The notes under the pieces: model-generated
What the model was told of the DNA's origin: nothing
Seen by the model: the letters and a program-made list of their open reading frames with translations, nothing else
Databases searched by the model: none
Shown here: in pieces, positions 12,401 through 21,336 of the stretch
Layout of the letters: every line of letters starts with the position of its first letter
Position numbering within the stretch: the first letter of the stretch is position 1
From: Arctopsyche grandis
Lineage: Eukaryota; Arthropoda; Insecta; Trichoptera; Hydropsychidae
Direction of reading: 5' to 3'
Assembly (NCBI RefSeq): GCF_051622035.1
Contig: NC_135355.1
Coordinates: 21,282,986-21,346,985 of the forward strand
DNA: 64,000 bases
Translations under genes and position numbers: made by a program

Positions 12401-15400
12401 AATTGGTCAGAATGTCGAAAAATGATAAATGGTCAGAATGTGAAAATTAATAAATGGTCAGAATGTCGAAAAATAGTAAATGATCAGAATATTTAAAAAT
12501 AACAAGCAGTCAGTCAGCATAAAATAAAACTTTGTAGAAAATATTGAAATGAATTAAAAATTAATATTAAATTTTTAAGTAGTTCTTCTATTAAAAAAAT
12601 AATATGGTAAAAATAATAAAAAATAAAATTCAATTACCAGTAAACCTTCAAATTTATCGCACACAAATTATTTTGTTATATACACTGGCGGTCACATAAA
12701 TTGCATCGCTTTGAAAAAACGTGTTTTTTTCGTATTACGGGCTTCTTTCGTTTATAATCCCTACTCAAATTGATTTAGAAAGTGGATTATATCCCTGTGA
12801 TATAGCTCGTGCAGCGAAAGCTGGCACGTACCAATACAAGCACGTATATTGTGTGATTTTTACTACACTACAGAGTGATTTTTTCCAGTTTCACTGGTCA
12901 GTCACCGATCAACCCCCACAAACTGACGTAATGCGTTCTTATATTGTTTGTAAATTGGTTAATTCAAGTTAGTTCATTATAATTAGTGGATATATGATAA
13001 TAAATTTGTGGTGGCTAATAAACCGCCAACATCGCAACCTTCAATATCGGAGCCATCAACGAAACAACCTATATCTTCAGAGTCATATCTTCCTATATCT
13101 TCAGCCTATATCTTCAGAGTCAAACAACCTATATCTTCATCAGATCCAGCAGCATCCACATCTTCATCGACTGTGCGAGTTGTTTTAAGGACACCGGGCA
13201 AAAATCGTGTAAGGTTATCAAAAATAACTACAGTGGATAGTTTTGATCAAGAGGTCATCAGGCGAACTATCTACGATTTTCATCTAGTTCATAAGACATT
13301 TCCGACCCTACAAAAGTTATTAGAAGTTTTGAAAGATAGTTTAAAATTTAAAGGTGCAATTTCTTAGTTAAGAGTTATCGTTCGTAGGCTAGGTTTCAAA
13401 TGGAGAAAGATGAAAAATAATAAACAAATACTTATTGAAAAAAGTGTAATTCGACTGAAGAGATCCATATATCTTTCCAAATTAGAAGAGTATAGATTGC
13501 AAGGCCGCCCTATAGTTTACACGGAGGAATCCTATATAAATAGCTCACATACATACGATGCCAAAATCGTGGTCCGATGAAACTAGCAAAGGTTGCAGAG
13601 TACCGATATAAGGGTAATATGCTAATAATAGTTCACGCCTGTTCTGAAAAAGGATTTATTCCAAATGCGTTACTTATACATCCATCTAAAATTAAAACCG
13701 GAGATTATCATAATAATATGAACGCGATTAATTACCAAAAATGGATTAAAGAAAAGCTTGTTCCAAATTTACAACCCCAATCTGTAATTGTTATTGATAA
13801 TGCGTCGTACCATAATGTCATGTCAGAACCTATGCCCACATCTAATTCGTACGTACGTACGTTCGTTTTACTTATAATTAAAAAAAAATGCTATTTATCA
13901 TTTTATTCGTGGCACGTATTCAAATATTAAATAAATATGCCATCCAAATTATATCATAGATCTTAAAAACATTACACGATCGGTTGAAATAAAATATATA
14001 AATATTAGCGTGTTTCTTTCAACAGCCTGTATATGAAAAATGCATTTGTGTGAGTACTGTGTACGCGCCTTCTGTAGCTAATATACCTATACCTTATTGT
14101 AACGGTTAAACTATCTTTATCTATCTATCGGGTTCATATCGGGACTTTTCCAGGCCATGGTAACGTCGCAACTCCCATTTTCTGTATATTTTTTTTTTAC
14201 CAATAAAAAACCATTTAATTTTTTTTAATTTTTTATTTTTAAATTTCATTAATAACATACATAAGCATAAAATAAAACATTTCTTTACCGTTTTTCATCG
14301 CTGGCATGGAGCGGATACGTCTTGGAATATTACTTCACCGAAATATGAAACATGTTTTTCCATCGATGGGACAAAACTTTCCTCCAATATTGATTTGTAC
14401 ATCTTTTCATTCACAAAACCATTATTTAAACAAAGTTCTCCAATCCCGTAGTATGAAAAACACCCTCAAACCATTTGGCTGTGAGGGTGCTTTACTGTTT
14501 TGACAGTATACTTTTGGTTGTATCGTTCTCCACTTTTGCGTCGAACCTACTGTAATCCATCTGATCCATAGAGGTTAAGCTTGGAGTCATCCGAGAGTAT
14601 CACTTTCTGCCAATACAAAACTGTCCAATTTTTATAAGTTTTGGCCCATTGAAGACGTGTCTCCTTCATTTTATTTGAGAGAAATGGCTTTTTTGCAAGT
14701 CTCCAAGCGTAAAAGCCACCTTCTATCAATCATCTCTGCAGTTTCCACACTAATATTAATTGAAAAATCTTCTAAAATGTCTGTTCTTAAATCTGAAGCA
14801 GTTTTGAAAAGATATTGAATAAATTGGCGTGTCAGCAAACTTTCTTCTCGTGAATTTATCGTCCGAATCAGTCCAGTACCTTTACGTCGGTCCACACTGC
14901 CAATTTCTCGTTCTTTCTTCAGTATTATTGAAATTGTTGATTGAGAATATCCCAACTAACTTGAAATATCTCTTGTTGAAAGTCCACATTTCGAAAAAGT
15001 TAAAATTTTCACTTTGTTCTCCGAAGTTGTTTGGTGGTGTTTTGACATCACTATTTCTAGATTAAGAATAACGCTGCTTCCACTTCGAAATCACACTTTA
15101 AAATGAGTTCAAAATATCGAGGAGGGTATATTTAAACAAAAGCCTAAAAAAAATTAGAGCCCAGAATAGGGTAGAGCTTTTACGACCCGAAAACCGTAAA
15201 ATTCAAAGTGATGCAATTTATGTGACCGCCAGTGTAGGTACAATAGTAACACCTGTAGTCATCAGATATTACTTTTTGTTATTTTTTTTATTTGAATTTT
15301 TACAATGGGCGATTGTTGTAACATGTGGCGTGAACTATGTGTCAATGCAATTGATCGTATTGAGAAAAGATTTTCATCCTTAGAGCAGTTAATACGAGGC

Positions 15401-18400
15401 TTGAATTCTCCTGTACTTATTAGAAGTGTTGTGCCTTCTCCTTCTATTTCTCTCGTTGCTGATGCAGCCGTGAAGATGGGCAAAAAGAAAAGAAACAGAC
15501 GTAAATCTAGTCTGCGAATTAATCATGAAAAACCTGGACAACCCGCATTACCTGACCGACCTTCGGCTGAACAACCTCCACTTAGACGTAAATTTGAGGT
15601 GGGAGCAGCAGCTTCTGGAATTATTGTTTCCGTCAAAAGGAATGTCAATATACATATATGGAAGCTCTCATTAGACACTTCGTGTGACGAGGTTTTGACT
15701 CACGTTAGTGCCATCTGTGGATTAAAGGATGGCATTGTGGTTTCCCCTCTTAATGCACGAGGATCTTATACATCCTTTAAGGTATCTGTTCCTGCTTCTG
15801 TCGCTGGCCTGTTATTTTCTGCTGGTTCTTGGCCTGCTGGTATTCATTTTGGTAGATTTAAAGATTGGGGAATGAGCATTAAGAATAAAAAATCGAATAC
15901 AAATACTACTTCTATTTCTGCCACTGACGTTGTTTCATCATTAGAGCTGCGCCCAAGTGTTTCATTTGCTGATGTTTGTACGGGAGCTGCTAGATGTTTG
16001 AAGCCTGATATTAAAACTACGTCTGCAAGTATTAGTGAATCTTCTATGGAAACGGTCGCAGTGACGTCGATGTTTGCCTCTTCTCCTACATTTGCCTGCT
16101 CAAATGGTCCTGATTGTCGTGATTCTGTTGTGACTGTGTTGGCTTCTTCTTCTGCTTCCTCTTCCGTTTCGTCTCCATTGGCTCAACCTCCGTTGGCTCA
16201 ATCAAAACTGCCATTTCTTGTCTCAAAGAAAGTCACGCGCCAAACTGGGAGACCGAAAATTGGTAATTTATTACCAAAATGCACGAGGTCTCAGGACAAA
16301 GCTGGCTGCGTTTAATTCAGCCGTTTCTACTACATATTTGTGATGATATGGTAGCACTAACGGAAACATGGTTGACTTCATCATTTTTTGATGCTGAACT
16401 TTTTGATTCTTCCTGGAGGCTGCATCGTCGCGATAGAGTAGATCGACGTGGTGGTGGTGTATTATTTGCTTGTCGTGATTGGTTTCGGTCAGTCCGGATG
16501 ACAAATTTTGAAACTCTATCTGGTGAGGACTTATAGAATTCATAACTTGAAAATCATAATCGAGAAAGAATATTACGAAATACAAAAACCTTGTAAACAT
16601 AGAATGAATTCAAGACGATAAACGATATATAATAATAATAATTATTATTTTTAGATGTTTGTGTAATATATGTTTTGTTTTTGTTATGTCTAATTTATTA
16701 TTTTGTTTCTTGTCTTTTCTGTTATATTTTTGACCATTGTGGCGCATTAGGAATTCCTGTAATGCTACAACGGTCCAAACTTTAAATAAATAAATAAATA
16801 AATAAATTACTCAAAAAAAGGAAAAAAAAAAAAAAGAGTATTATAATTTTTATTTATCGATCATTATATCATACACTTTTTTCTAATCGACAATAATAAT
16901 CTTTAATAACAATAGTCTTTCATGCTGATTAGTTCTTTCTCTGTTAAAGAAAATAATCTTGTCTGGAATGAGTCCAGTCAAAGAGCGTGGATAATCGTGG
17001 GTGGTGGGTAGTAGCTAAGGTCTGATATACGTTTTGTTGAAAAGGGTTGTAGATATATAGTGCGTACTACCGCGTGCGAACTGTCAATGTCGAGATGCGC
17101 GCGCATGCGAATAATACTCGTTTGACGTTTGACTGTCGTCCTCATGACCACTTGTACCAATCTTCAACGTTGAACGCACTAGTAATGATACCATCTGTCA
17201 ACATAATTCTGACCATTTAATACAAATTCTGACCATTCAATATAAATTCTGACCAATTAGTATAAATTCTGACCATTTAATATTTACTCTAGTTTTAGTA
17301 TTCTTACCGTTTAATATAAATACTGACCAATGTAATATAAATTCTTACCAATGTAATATAAATTCTGACCAAAAACGGATTAAAATTCTGACCCGAAAAA
17401 TACGAGCCTTTTATAAATTCTTTTCGATATCTTTATTTTATCACTCCACACGTCTGTAAAATTGTTTTAATTTTTACTGTTTTCCGATACATATCGTTAA
17501 ATACAATGTTCGGCAACATTTTCGGTATGGCGGCCACCTTACAATGCGTCTCATATTCGCAAACAAAGCAATTTTAATTTAAATAACAAAAAGTTTACTA
17601 TACAGTGCCGATTTTTTTAAATTACGTGCATACATTCAAAATGTGTTAAAACATATTATTTAGTACATTTTTCAATACGATATATATGTACAATGATGAT
17701 AAGACGGCGACTAAATATAATTAGGAAAAAAAATATAATTTGTTTTTCAACAACAACTAATTCAATAGCTGATGGTTGACTCTTCGTTTGCTTCTCCAGT
17801 GAGCGATGATTGGGTATCTGATAAGCCTAAATTGGAATTGCAAAAAAAAATAGCACACATTCACATGGAACTGCAAAAAAACACTAGTTTATACGAAACA
17901 TTTTAATCCTTAATACCTGGGACGTACCTACTTTACAGCTTTGTTCCCGAATATTTGAATGTTTGGGTTTCGCGTATTTTTCAATAAACATGTTGAAACA
18001 TGCAAGCGGTGCTCCAGTATCGAAAGCAATATTTTTTTCAAAAAAAAAAAACCGAAAGTACAGGTAATATCGGTATCGTTCTTTTTTTTATTTCGATAAT
18101 ACCGGTATTTTTGAAATCCTAGTAACAATAGATGAAGTCTGGTGATTTTTGTAAGAAGTTTGGAGCATTTAAAAACCGCACAAATTGGCAAAGTTTCAAT
18201 ACGATTTGAAGACTAGGAATTTTTTAGCTCAATTTTTTGCGAAGTGAAATGTAGAATAGGCTTGTAAAAACACACACGTCGTGTTTACAGCTTTCGAATG
18301 AAGTTTAATTAAACCAAAATTTATGTGTTTAGGGTGTAGTTCGTTGTTTTCAACAAATATTACAATAATAATTTGGAACTACCTAAAAAATATGTAGAAA

Positions 18401-21333
18401 TTGAAAATTAAAATCATATAAAATGTTGAATATAGTTAATTGCTAGAATAATCACAATAAGTAAAAAATAAGCAATGAGAGACATAGTGGACTTCCATTA
18501 TTATGGAAATAAATTTTAAATACCCAGAAAATATAAAAAAAATTGGAATGAAATATAAAAAAACTTAAAAAATCCAAAGTATTTAAATTGTGTGAAGTAC
18601 ATACACAAAAGTTTGTCAAAATAAATTGAACATGTGTTATCCATGTAAATGTGTGTGTGTGTGTGTATGCAAGCTACAAAGAACAAAAGTAAAACCACAG
18701 AGTGAACACCTGCCACAGGTACATAGTTGCCCACAGTGCATTCACCCACACAAGAACAAAGGACTTGACTACTTCCAGAATCATACTTCTTCACTTGCTG
18801 GCTTACATTGCTAATCTTTAATACTCAATATTTTATGATTATTATCAATATTATATCTTTTATTTTTAACATTCATTTAATTTAACACACTAGTGAATTG
18901 AACTAACGATTGAACTATTATCAGTAGGTGGTATTTGGGCCTCTTCAAACTGGCAAAAATGACTCACTTTTTATAATGATTAGATTATAAAAAAAAAGTT
19001 AGGCCCTATTTATCAACTTGAAAGACGATGTAACGATATAAAAATAATCTTGTATCTTATGAAAGAGCCAAAACATTTATTGTATTTCTATATAAAATTG
19101 CACAAATAAGTATGTGTTTGCTTTGTTTAAAATATACTGTAAATCTTTTTAAGATTTAAAAGGAAATAAATTTAAAATTATGTTTAAAAAAAAATAATAT
19201 CAAACGTGTATAAACGAAAATATTTAAAAATTAACCAATTGAGAAGCTTACAATGTATGAATGCAACAAGTGTTAACATAAAAAGGTTTCCTAAAAAATG
19301 TGAAATCTATTTAAGCAAACAATATTATTCAATAACTATTTCAATAATAAATTGTAGATCAAAAAAAGTTCAATAAATGAGTAAATTTTTAATTTAACAC
19401 AAAACAGGCGCAACTAGTATGAGGGGATATAGGGCTTAATTATCTCCAACGAAGGAAATATTTGAATAGGCTATGCCTTTGTTTGTTCATAAATGGAGAC
19501 AAAGGAATCAGATTCAATCCATAACTTATATGATCATGCAATTAATGTGAAGATGCTTCAATATACACCTTTCACCAATGATGCATTGGAATTGTCATTA
19601 AAAAAAACTTGTAAAAAGAGGAAAATGGGGGAAAAAAATCAGAAAAACGGGAAAAGAAAGCAGAAAAATTGTAAAATAATGTTTATTGTTTTAAACCAAC
19701 TCTTTAAAAATTTTATTCTGACCAGTTATTAGTTTCATACTGAAAGTTTATTATTTTTAGACTGTCCGTTTGTTATTTATACTGACATTTAATAACATAA
19801 TACTGACCGAAAACTGACTTATATACTTAAAGACATTTATTAAAATACTAGGCAAAAAAAAGCAGTAATTTTTTTATTGTAAATATTTGTCTTCTATTAA
19901 AATGAAGTTTAATAAAGAAGATTTTACTAATTTGTTACATTAAGGCAGGAAACGTTCAATCTATACACGTGTAAAAATTTGTTAATTGGGTAATTTAACT
20001 CTATACATGAGTTTTGCTAATGTCGACATCTATATTAATAGATTTTTTGGGTTAGAAATGGGTGGGAAGAATAGTTTCATCAAAATTGTTATAAGATACG
20101 ATTGACGAATATATATGTAATAACAGCTCGTACATGTAATATGTAGATTCACAAAGTATTTTTTGCAGTTTATTTGTGGGAGATCTCTCAATAACTGTTG
20201 TAAAATGTTTACCATTAGATTGGCCATGTTAAAGCGGTTTATATTACAAATACCGAGCGAAGCTGGGTAAAAACACTAGGGTAAAATAATTTCAGTTCTA
20301 CCGATACATGTGTATGTATCTGATATTGAAAACATCACGTTGATTTTACAAACAAATGAAATATTTAAATTTTTTTATTACAATTTTTCTTTTAATATAA
20401 ACAAGTGAGATTGTTTGAATTTTTCAATTGTTTTATTATGTACGTACTCAATATTATCATTTGAATTATTGGTTTGTTTTTTACATATGTAACACTGCAT
20501 GTCGGATGCGCTGTCAGAACGGAACACACGATAAATGCGATACAAAATAAAGAAAGAGAGGGGCGAGGAGGGGTACAAAAGAAAAAAACGGGAAAGTGGT
20601 GAAAATTATAGGGGTACATGGAGTTTCGTGCGCGCGCACACGAAACGATGGGTTATTGTTGCGATTCCTTTGTCAGTAGTATGTATGCATGGTGGAGAAA
20701 GACGCGAGCCCATTTGTTTACTATGCGTGCATACGTCAAGCGGGTGGGGGTGGGGGTGGGGGTGGGGGAGGGGGAGGGATACTCACTGTTGTCCGAGGGC
20801 TGGTGTCCGCTGGCGCTGGCGTTGGCGTTGGCGTTGGCGTTGGCGTTGGCGTTGGCGTGCGAGTGGGCGGAATGGGCGGAGTGGGCGTGCGAGTGCGGGG
20901 GGTGCGGGGGGTGCGGGGGGTGCGGCGGGTGCGGCTGGGGGCGCCGCCAGCCGCGCCAGTTGTTCCAAAGGCTCTCGGGCTCCGAGCTCCAGCTGCAGAG
21001 CGAGTCGTCTTCGAAGCGGTCCGAGTCGTCGAAGTAGAGGGGCAGCCGCTCGCCCTCCTCCCAGTCGGAGGGCAGCAGGTCGTCGGGGGGCGCAGGGGCG
21101 GAGGCCGAGGCCGCGCCGCGAGCCGCAGGACCGGCCCCCGCCGCAGGCGCGCTGCCGCCGCCCACCGCCACTGCGCCGCCGCAGCATCGCACCGCCGCGG
21201 CGCCCCCGCCAGAGCCCGAGCCCGAGCCCGAGCCCTCTTTGCCCCCCCGACCCCTCGCCACGTCTCTGCGTGCCTCCCCGCCTCCCAGTCTCGATCGCTC
21301 CACCGCCCTTCCGCCCTTCCGCCCTTCCGCCAC
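460..21333 (-). CDS. ZSWIM8: ZSWIM8, CUL3 E3 ligase substrate adaptor (microRNA degradation)
   Basis: Substrate receptor of the CUL3 ubiquitin ligase that degrades Argonaute engaged in target-directed microRNA decay (Dora in fly). Exons on the minus strand: 20787-21333 (5' limit uncertain), 11524-11775, 11275-11438, 10873-11183, 10598-10793, 10209-10484, 9855-10136, 7957-8121, 6984-7883, 6600-6911, 6322-6528, 6137-6244, 2702-2967, 2495-2630, 2248-2410, 1626-2167, 1333-1538, 834-1064, 613-762, 460-526. From exon 2 to the TGA the frame closes exactly (1,644 residues plus up to 182 from exon 1; the human protein is about 1,840). Exon 1 carries the conserved acidic start (DDSDRFEDDSLCSW, NWRGWRRP); exon 2 SLTELAARC and PEQLQLRIAFWSF; exon 3 the SWIM zinc motif CTCQSTAYWCSH. 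C-terminal blocks GQAMDIG, ELALSCLPHAHALN and VHQFC follow the vertebrate order. Identification is from recalled family sequence, not a search. No in-frame ATG is visible in exon 1. Confidence 0.95.
4150..5060 (+). repeat. ACCGGAAGT motif array in piggyBac leader
   Basis: Perfect ACCGGAAGT occurs at 4159, 4302, 4446, 4596, 4902 and 5043, with a degenerate copy near 4751. The surrounding units of roughly 150-300 bp are themselves partly repeated (compare 4440-4610 with 4745-4915). The same units recur inverted at about 54840-55480 inside the EB-protein gene. ACCGGAAGT equals the ETS/GABP consensus; whether it binds anything is unknown. Confidence 0.8.
5215..5770 (+). pseudogene. piggyBac transposase N-terminal remnant
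   Basis: The ATG at 5215 opens a 66-codon acidic segment ([19 protein letters not shown]) closed by TGA. A +1 shift then restores a transposase-like frame (SFTGRPGIKVAIQGNKP, then VSRWKDITVDEFKIWLGLL). The sequence stops resembling a transposase at about 5770, and the DDD catalytic region is absent. It is nonfunctional. The same N terminus recurs in minus orientation at about 41245-41362, also cut short. Confidence 0.8.
8223..9823 (+). mobile_element. Tc1-like element with TA target duplication
   Basis: This 1.6 kb element lies in ZSWIM8 intron 7 and is flanked by TA. Terminal inverted repeats read CACCAGCAGTCACATAAAA at the left and the near-identical reverse complement at the right. It carries one decayed plus-strand transposase. 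Its length and layout are typical of Tc1. The terminus resembles that of the second Tc1 element at 12683-15234, but the two are different subfamilies. Confidence 0.9.
8411..9460 (+). pseudogene. Tc1 transposase, broken, with a GT-AG intron
   Basis: The ATG at 8411 opens a paired helix-turn-helix N terminus (GFSCRSISKKMGCSTSTVSR). A run of 13 A (8767-8779) shifts the frame. The catalytic part follows: IFSDESKFNL (first Asp) and IFQDDSAPCHRA (second Asp). At 9180-9266 a GT-AG intron of 87 bp can be removed to join AKL to VRDYLQEMGVKTLPW in frame. The codon expected for the third catalytic residue (NSPDLNPI then Glu) is TAA at 9342-9344. The copy is therefore inactive by both frameshift and loss of the catalytic Glu. 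Confidence 0.85.
12205..12520. repeat. GGTCAGAAT subterminal repeat array, left
   Basis: About a dozen copies of GGTCAGAAT or one-base variants occur at irregular 20-30 bp spacing, separated by A-rich sequence. They are oriented inward from the left end of the hAT-like element. The mirror array lies at 17205-17395. Subterminal repeats of this kind are transposase-binding sites in known hAT elements; that role here is inferred. Confidence 0.85.
12990..13930 (+). pseudogene. IS630/Tc1-superfamily DDE transposase remnant nested in Tc1
   Basis: Plus-strand segments read VLRTPGKNRVRLSKITTVDS, VIRRTIYDFHLVHKTFPT, a stop near 13367, then LGFKWRKMKNN, RPIVYTEESYINSSHTYD and, in another frame, NMLIIVHACSEKGFIPNALL with QSVIVIDNASYHN. 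This is the arthropod DDE endonuclease family with a conserved VYLDETW-type first Asp (Glu here) and an IVIDNASYH second Asp. The third catalytic region is missing. I could not place the ends of the element that delivered it. Confidence 0.75.
14140..15054 (-). pseudogene. Tc1 transposase remnant of second element
   Basis: Minus-strand fragments in several frames cover the helix-turn-helix (MGYSQSTISIILKKE), linker and first catalytic Asp (ILSDDSKLNLYG). They end at a degraded form of the block before the third catalytic residue. A stop codon and several shifts are present. It is closer to the element at 8223-9823 in motif order than in sequence. Confidence 0.8.
15305..16315 (+). CDS. LINE ORF1 (gag-like) protein
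   Basis: 336 residues, uninterrupted. The N-terminal part has a short helical stretch (ELCVNAIDRIEKRFSSLEQL). A basic Lys/Arg patch (MGKKKRNRRKSSLR) follows. The middle domain (VKRNVNIHIWKLSLDTSCDE to SWPAGIHFGRFKDWG, about residues 110-190) resembles the gag-like C-terminal domain of insect CR1-group ORF1 proteins. The C-terminal third is Ser/Thr-rich. The intact frame suggests relatively recent insertion. No function in the host is implied. Confidence 0.7.
   Translation: MGDCCNMWRELCVNAIDRIEKRFSSLEQLIRGLNSPVLIRSVVPSPSISLVADAAVKMGKKKRNRRKSSLRINHEKPGQPALPDRPSAEQPPLRRKFEVGAAASGIIVSVKRNVNIHIWKLSLDTSCDEVLTHVSAICGLKDGIVVSPLNARGSYTSFKVSVPASVAGLLFSAGSWPAGIHFGRFKDWGMSIKNKKSNTNTTSISATDVVSSLELRPSVSFADVCTGAARCLKPDIKTTSASISESSMETVAVTSMFASSPTFACSNGPDCRDSVVTVLASSSASSSVSSPLAQPPLAQSKLPFLVSKKVTRQTGRPKIGNLLPKCTRSQDKAGCV
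16279..16536 (+). pseudogene. LINE endonuclease fragment
   Basis: A frame overlapping the end of ORF1 encodes DDMVALTETWLTSSFFDAEL and DRRGGGVLFACRDW. These match the apurinic-type endonuclease signature (TETWL, then GGGVL). It is cut off after about 60 residues and followed by 3' UTR-like sequence. Confidence 0.75.
17205..17395. repeat. ATTCTGACC subterminal repeat array, right
   Basis: About nine copies of ATTCTGACC or close variants occur. It is the exact inverse complement of the left array and sits inside the right end of the hAT-like element. A weaker relic of the same motif lies outside the element at about 19710-19820. Confidence 0.85.
20225..20279 (+). mobile_element. Helitron 3' terminus
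   Basis: The sequence TACCGAGCGAAGCTGGGTA forms a hairpin and is followed by AAAAACA and CTAG at 20276-20279, the CTRR-type 3' end of Helitrons. The matching 5' TC end (TCTAATATATAATTTCGAAA) was not found upstream, so the copy is truncated or diverged. Confidence 0.65.
20737..20780 (+). repeat. G-rich tract next to ZSWIM8 exon 1 donor
   Basis: GGGGGTGGGGGT-type runs on the plus strand immediately follow the ZSWIM8 exon 1 splice donor (C-rich on the transcript). There are at least four G-runs of five, so G-quadruplex folding of the template strand is plausible. Confidence 0.8.
20787..21333 (-). CDS. ZSWIM8: ZSWIM8 exon 1, GC-rich, start codon not identifiable
   Basis: The open frame runs from a TAA at 21334-21336 to the donor at 20786 (ACA/GTGAGT) and joins exon 2 in phase (A/GA gives Arg, then KIVVQSLTEL). 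The family-conserved part starts near 21080 (LLPSDWEEGERL). The upstream part is Gly/Ala/Ser low complexity. The 3' part encodes His-Pro, His-Ser-Ala and Ala-Asn runs made by hexanucleotide repeats at about 20812-20860. No ATG lies in this frame; the only minus-strand ATG (21185-21187) is out of frame. Candidates are a non-AUG start such as the CTG-CTG at 21073-21078, a missed upstream exon, or an indel in the G-run near 21085. Confidence 0.85.
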
Positions 21334-21336
21334 TTA

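Larger units (their letters stand above)
12683..15234 (-). mobile_element. Second Tc1-like element, interrupted
   Basis: The termini are perfect inverted repeats of at least 24 bp (CACTGGCGGTCACATAAATT and onward), each flanked by TA. The resident transposase is on the minus strand. It begins near 15050 (MSKHHQTTSENKVKIL), has a TAG in the helix-turn-helix region, and continues through REIGSVDRRKGTGLIRT and ILSDDSKLNLYGSDGL to ATLPWPGK near 14160. The rest of its 3' part is replaced by a foreign plus-strand DDE transposase remnant. At 2.55 kb it is well above the usual 1.6 kb. Confidence 0.85.
15290..16812 (+). mobile_element. Non-LTR retrotransposon, internally deleted
   Basis: A complete 336-codon ORF1 (ATG 15305, TAA 16313) is followed by a short endonuclease-like piece and then directly by a 3' tail ending in (TAAA)n at 16782-16806. 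The reverse transcriptase is absent. The short-repeat tail and ORF1 type suggest the CR1/L2/Daphne group. It lies inside the hAT-like element. Confidence 0.75.
11983..18120. mobile_element. hAT-like element, 6.1 kb, with nested insertions
   Basis: It is flanked by the 8-bp direct repeat AGTAACAA (11975-11982 and 18121-18128). The ends are related: TTTGGGATTGCAATACCG at the left, and AGGATTTCAAAAATACCGG as the reverse complement of the right. Both ends carry ATACCGGTAT-type sequence and inverted arrays of GGTCAGAAT. The outer flanks joined together match an uninterrupted copy of the target repeat at about 3953-3995. Inside are a Tc1-like element (12683-15234) and a truncated LINE (about 15290-16810). 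No hAT transposase is recognisable, so it is nonautonomous or decayed. It occupies ZSWIM8 intron 1. Confidence 0.75.
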
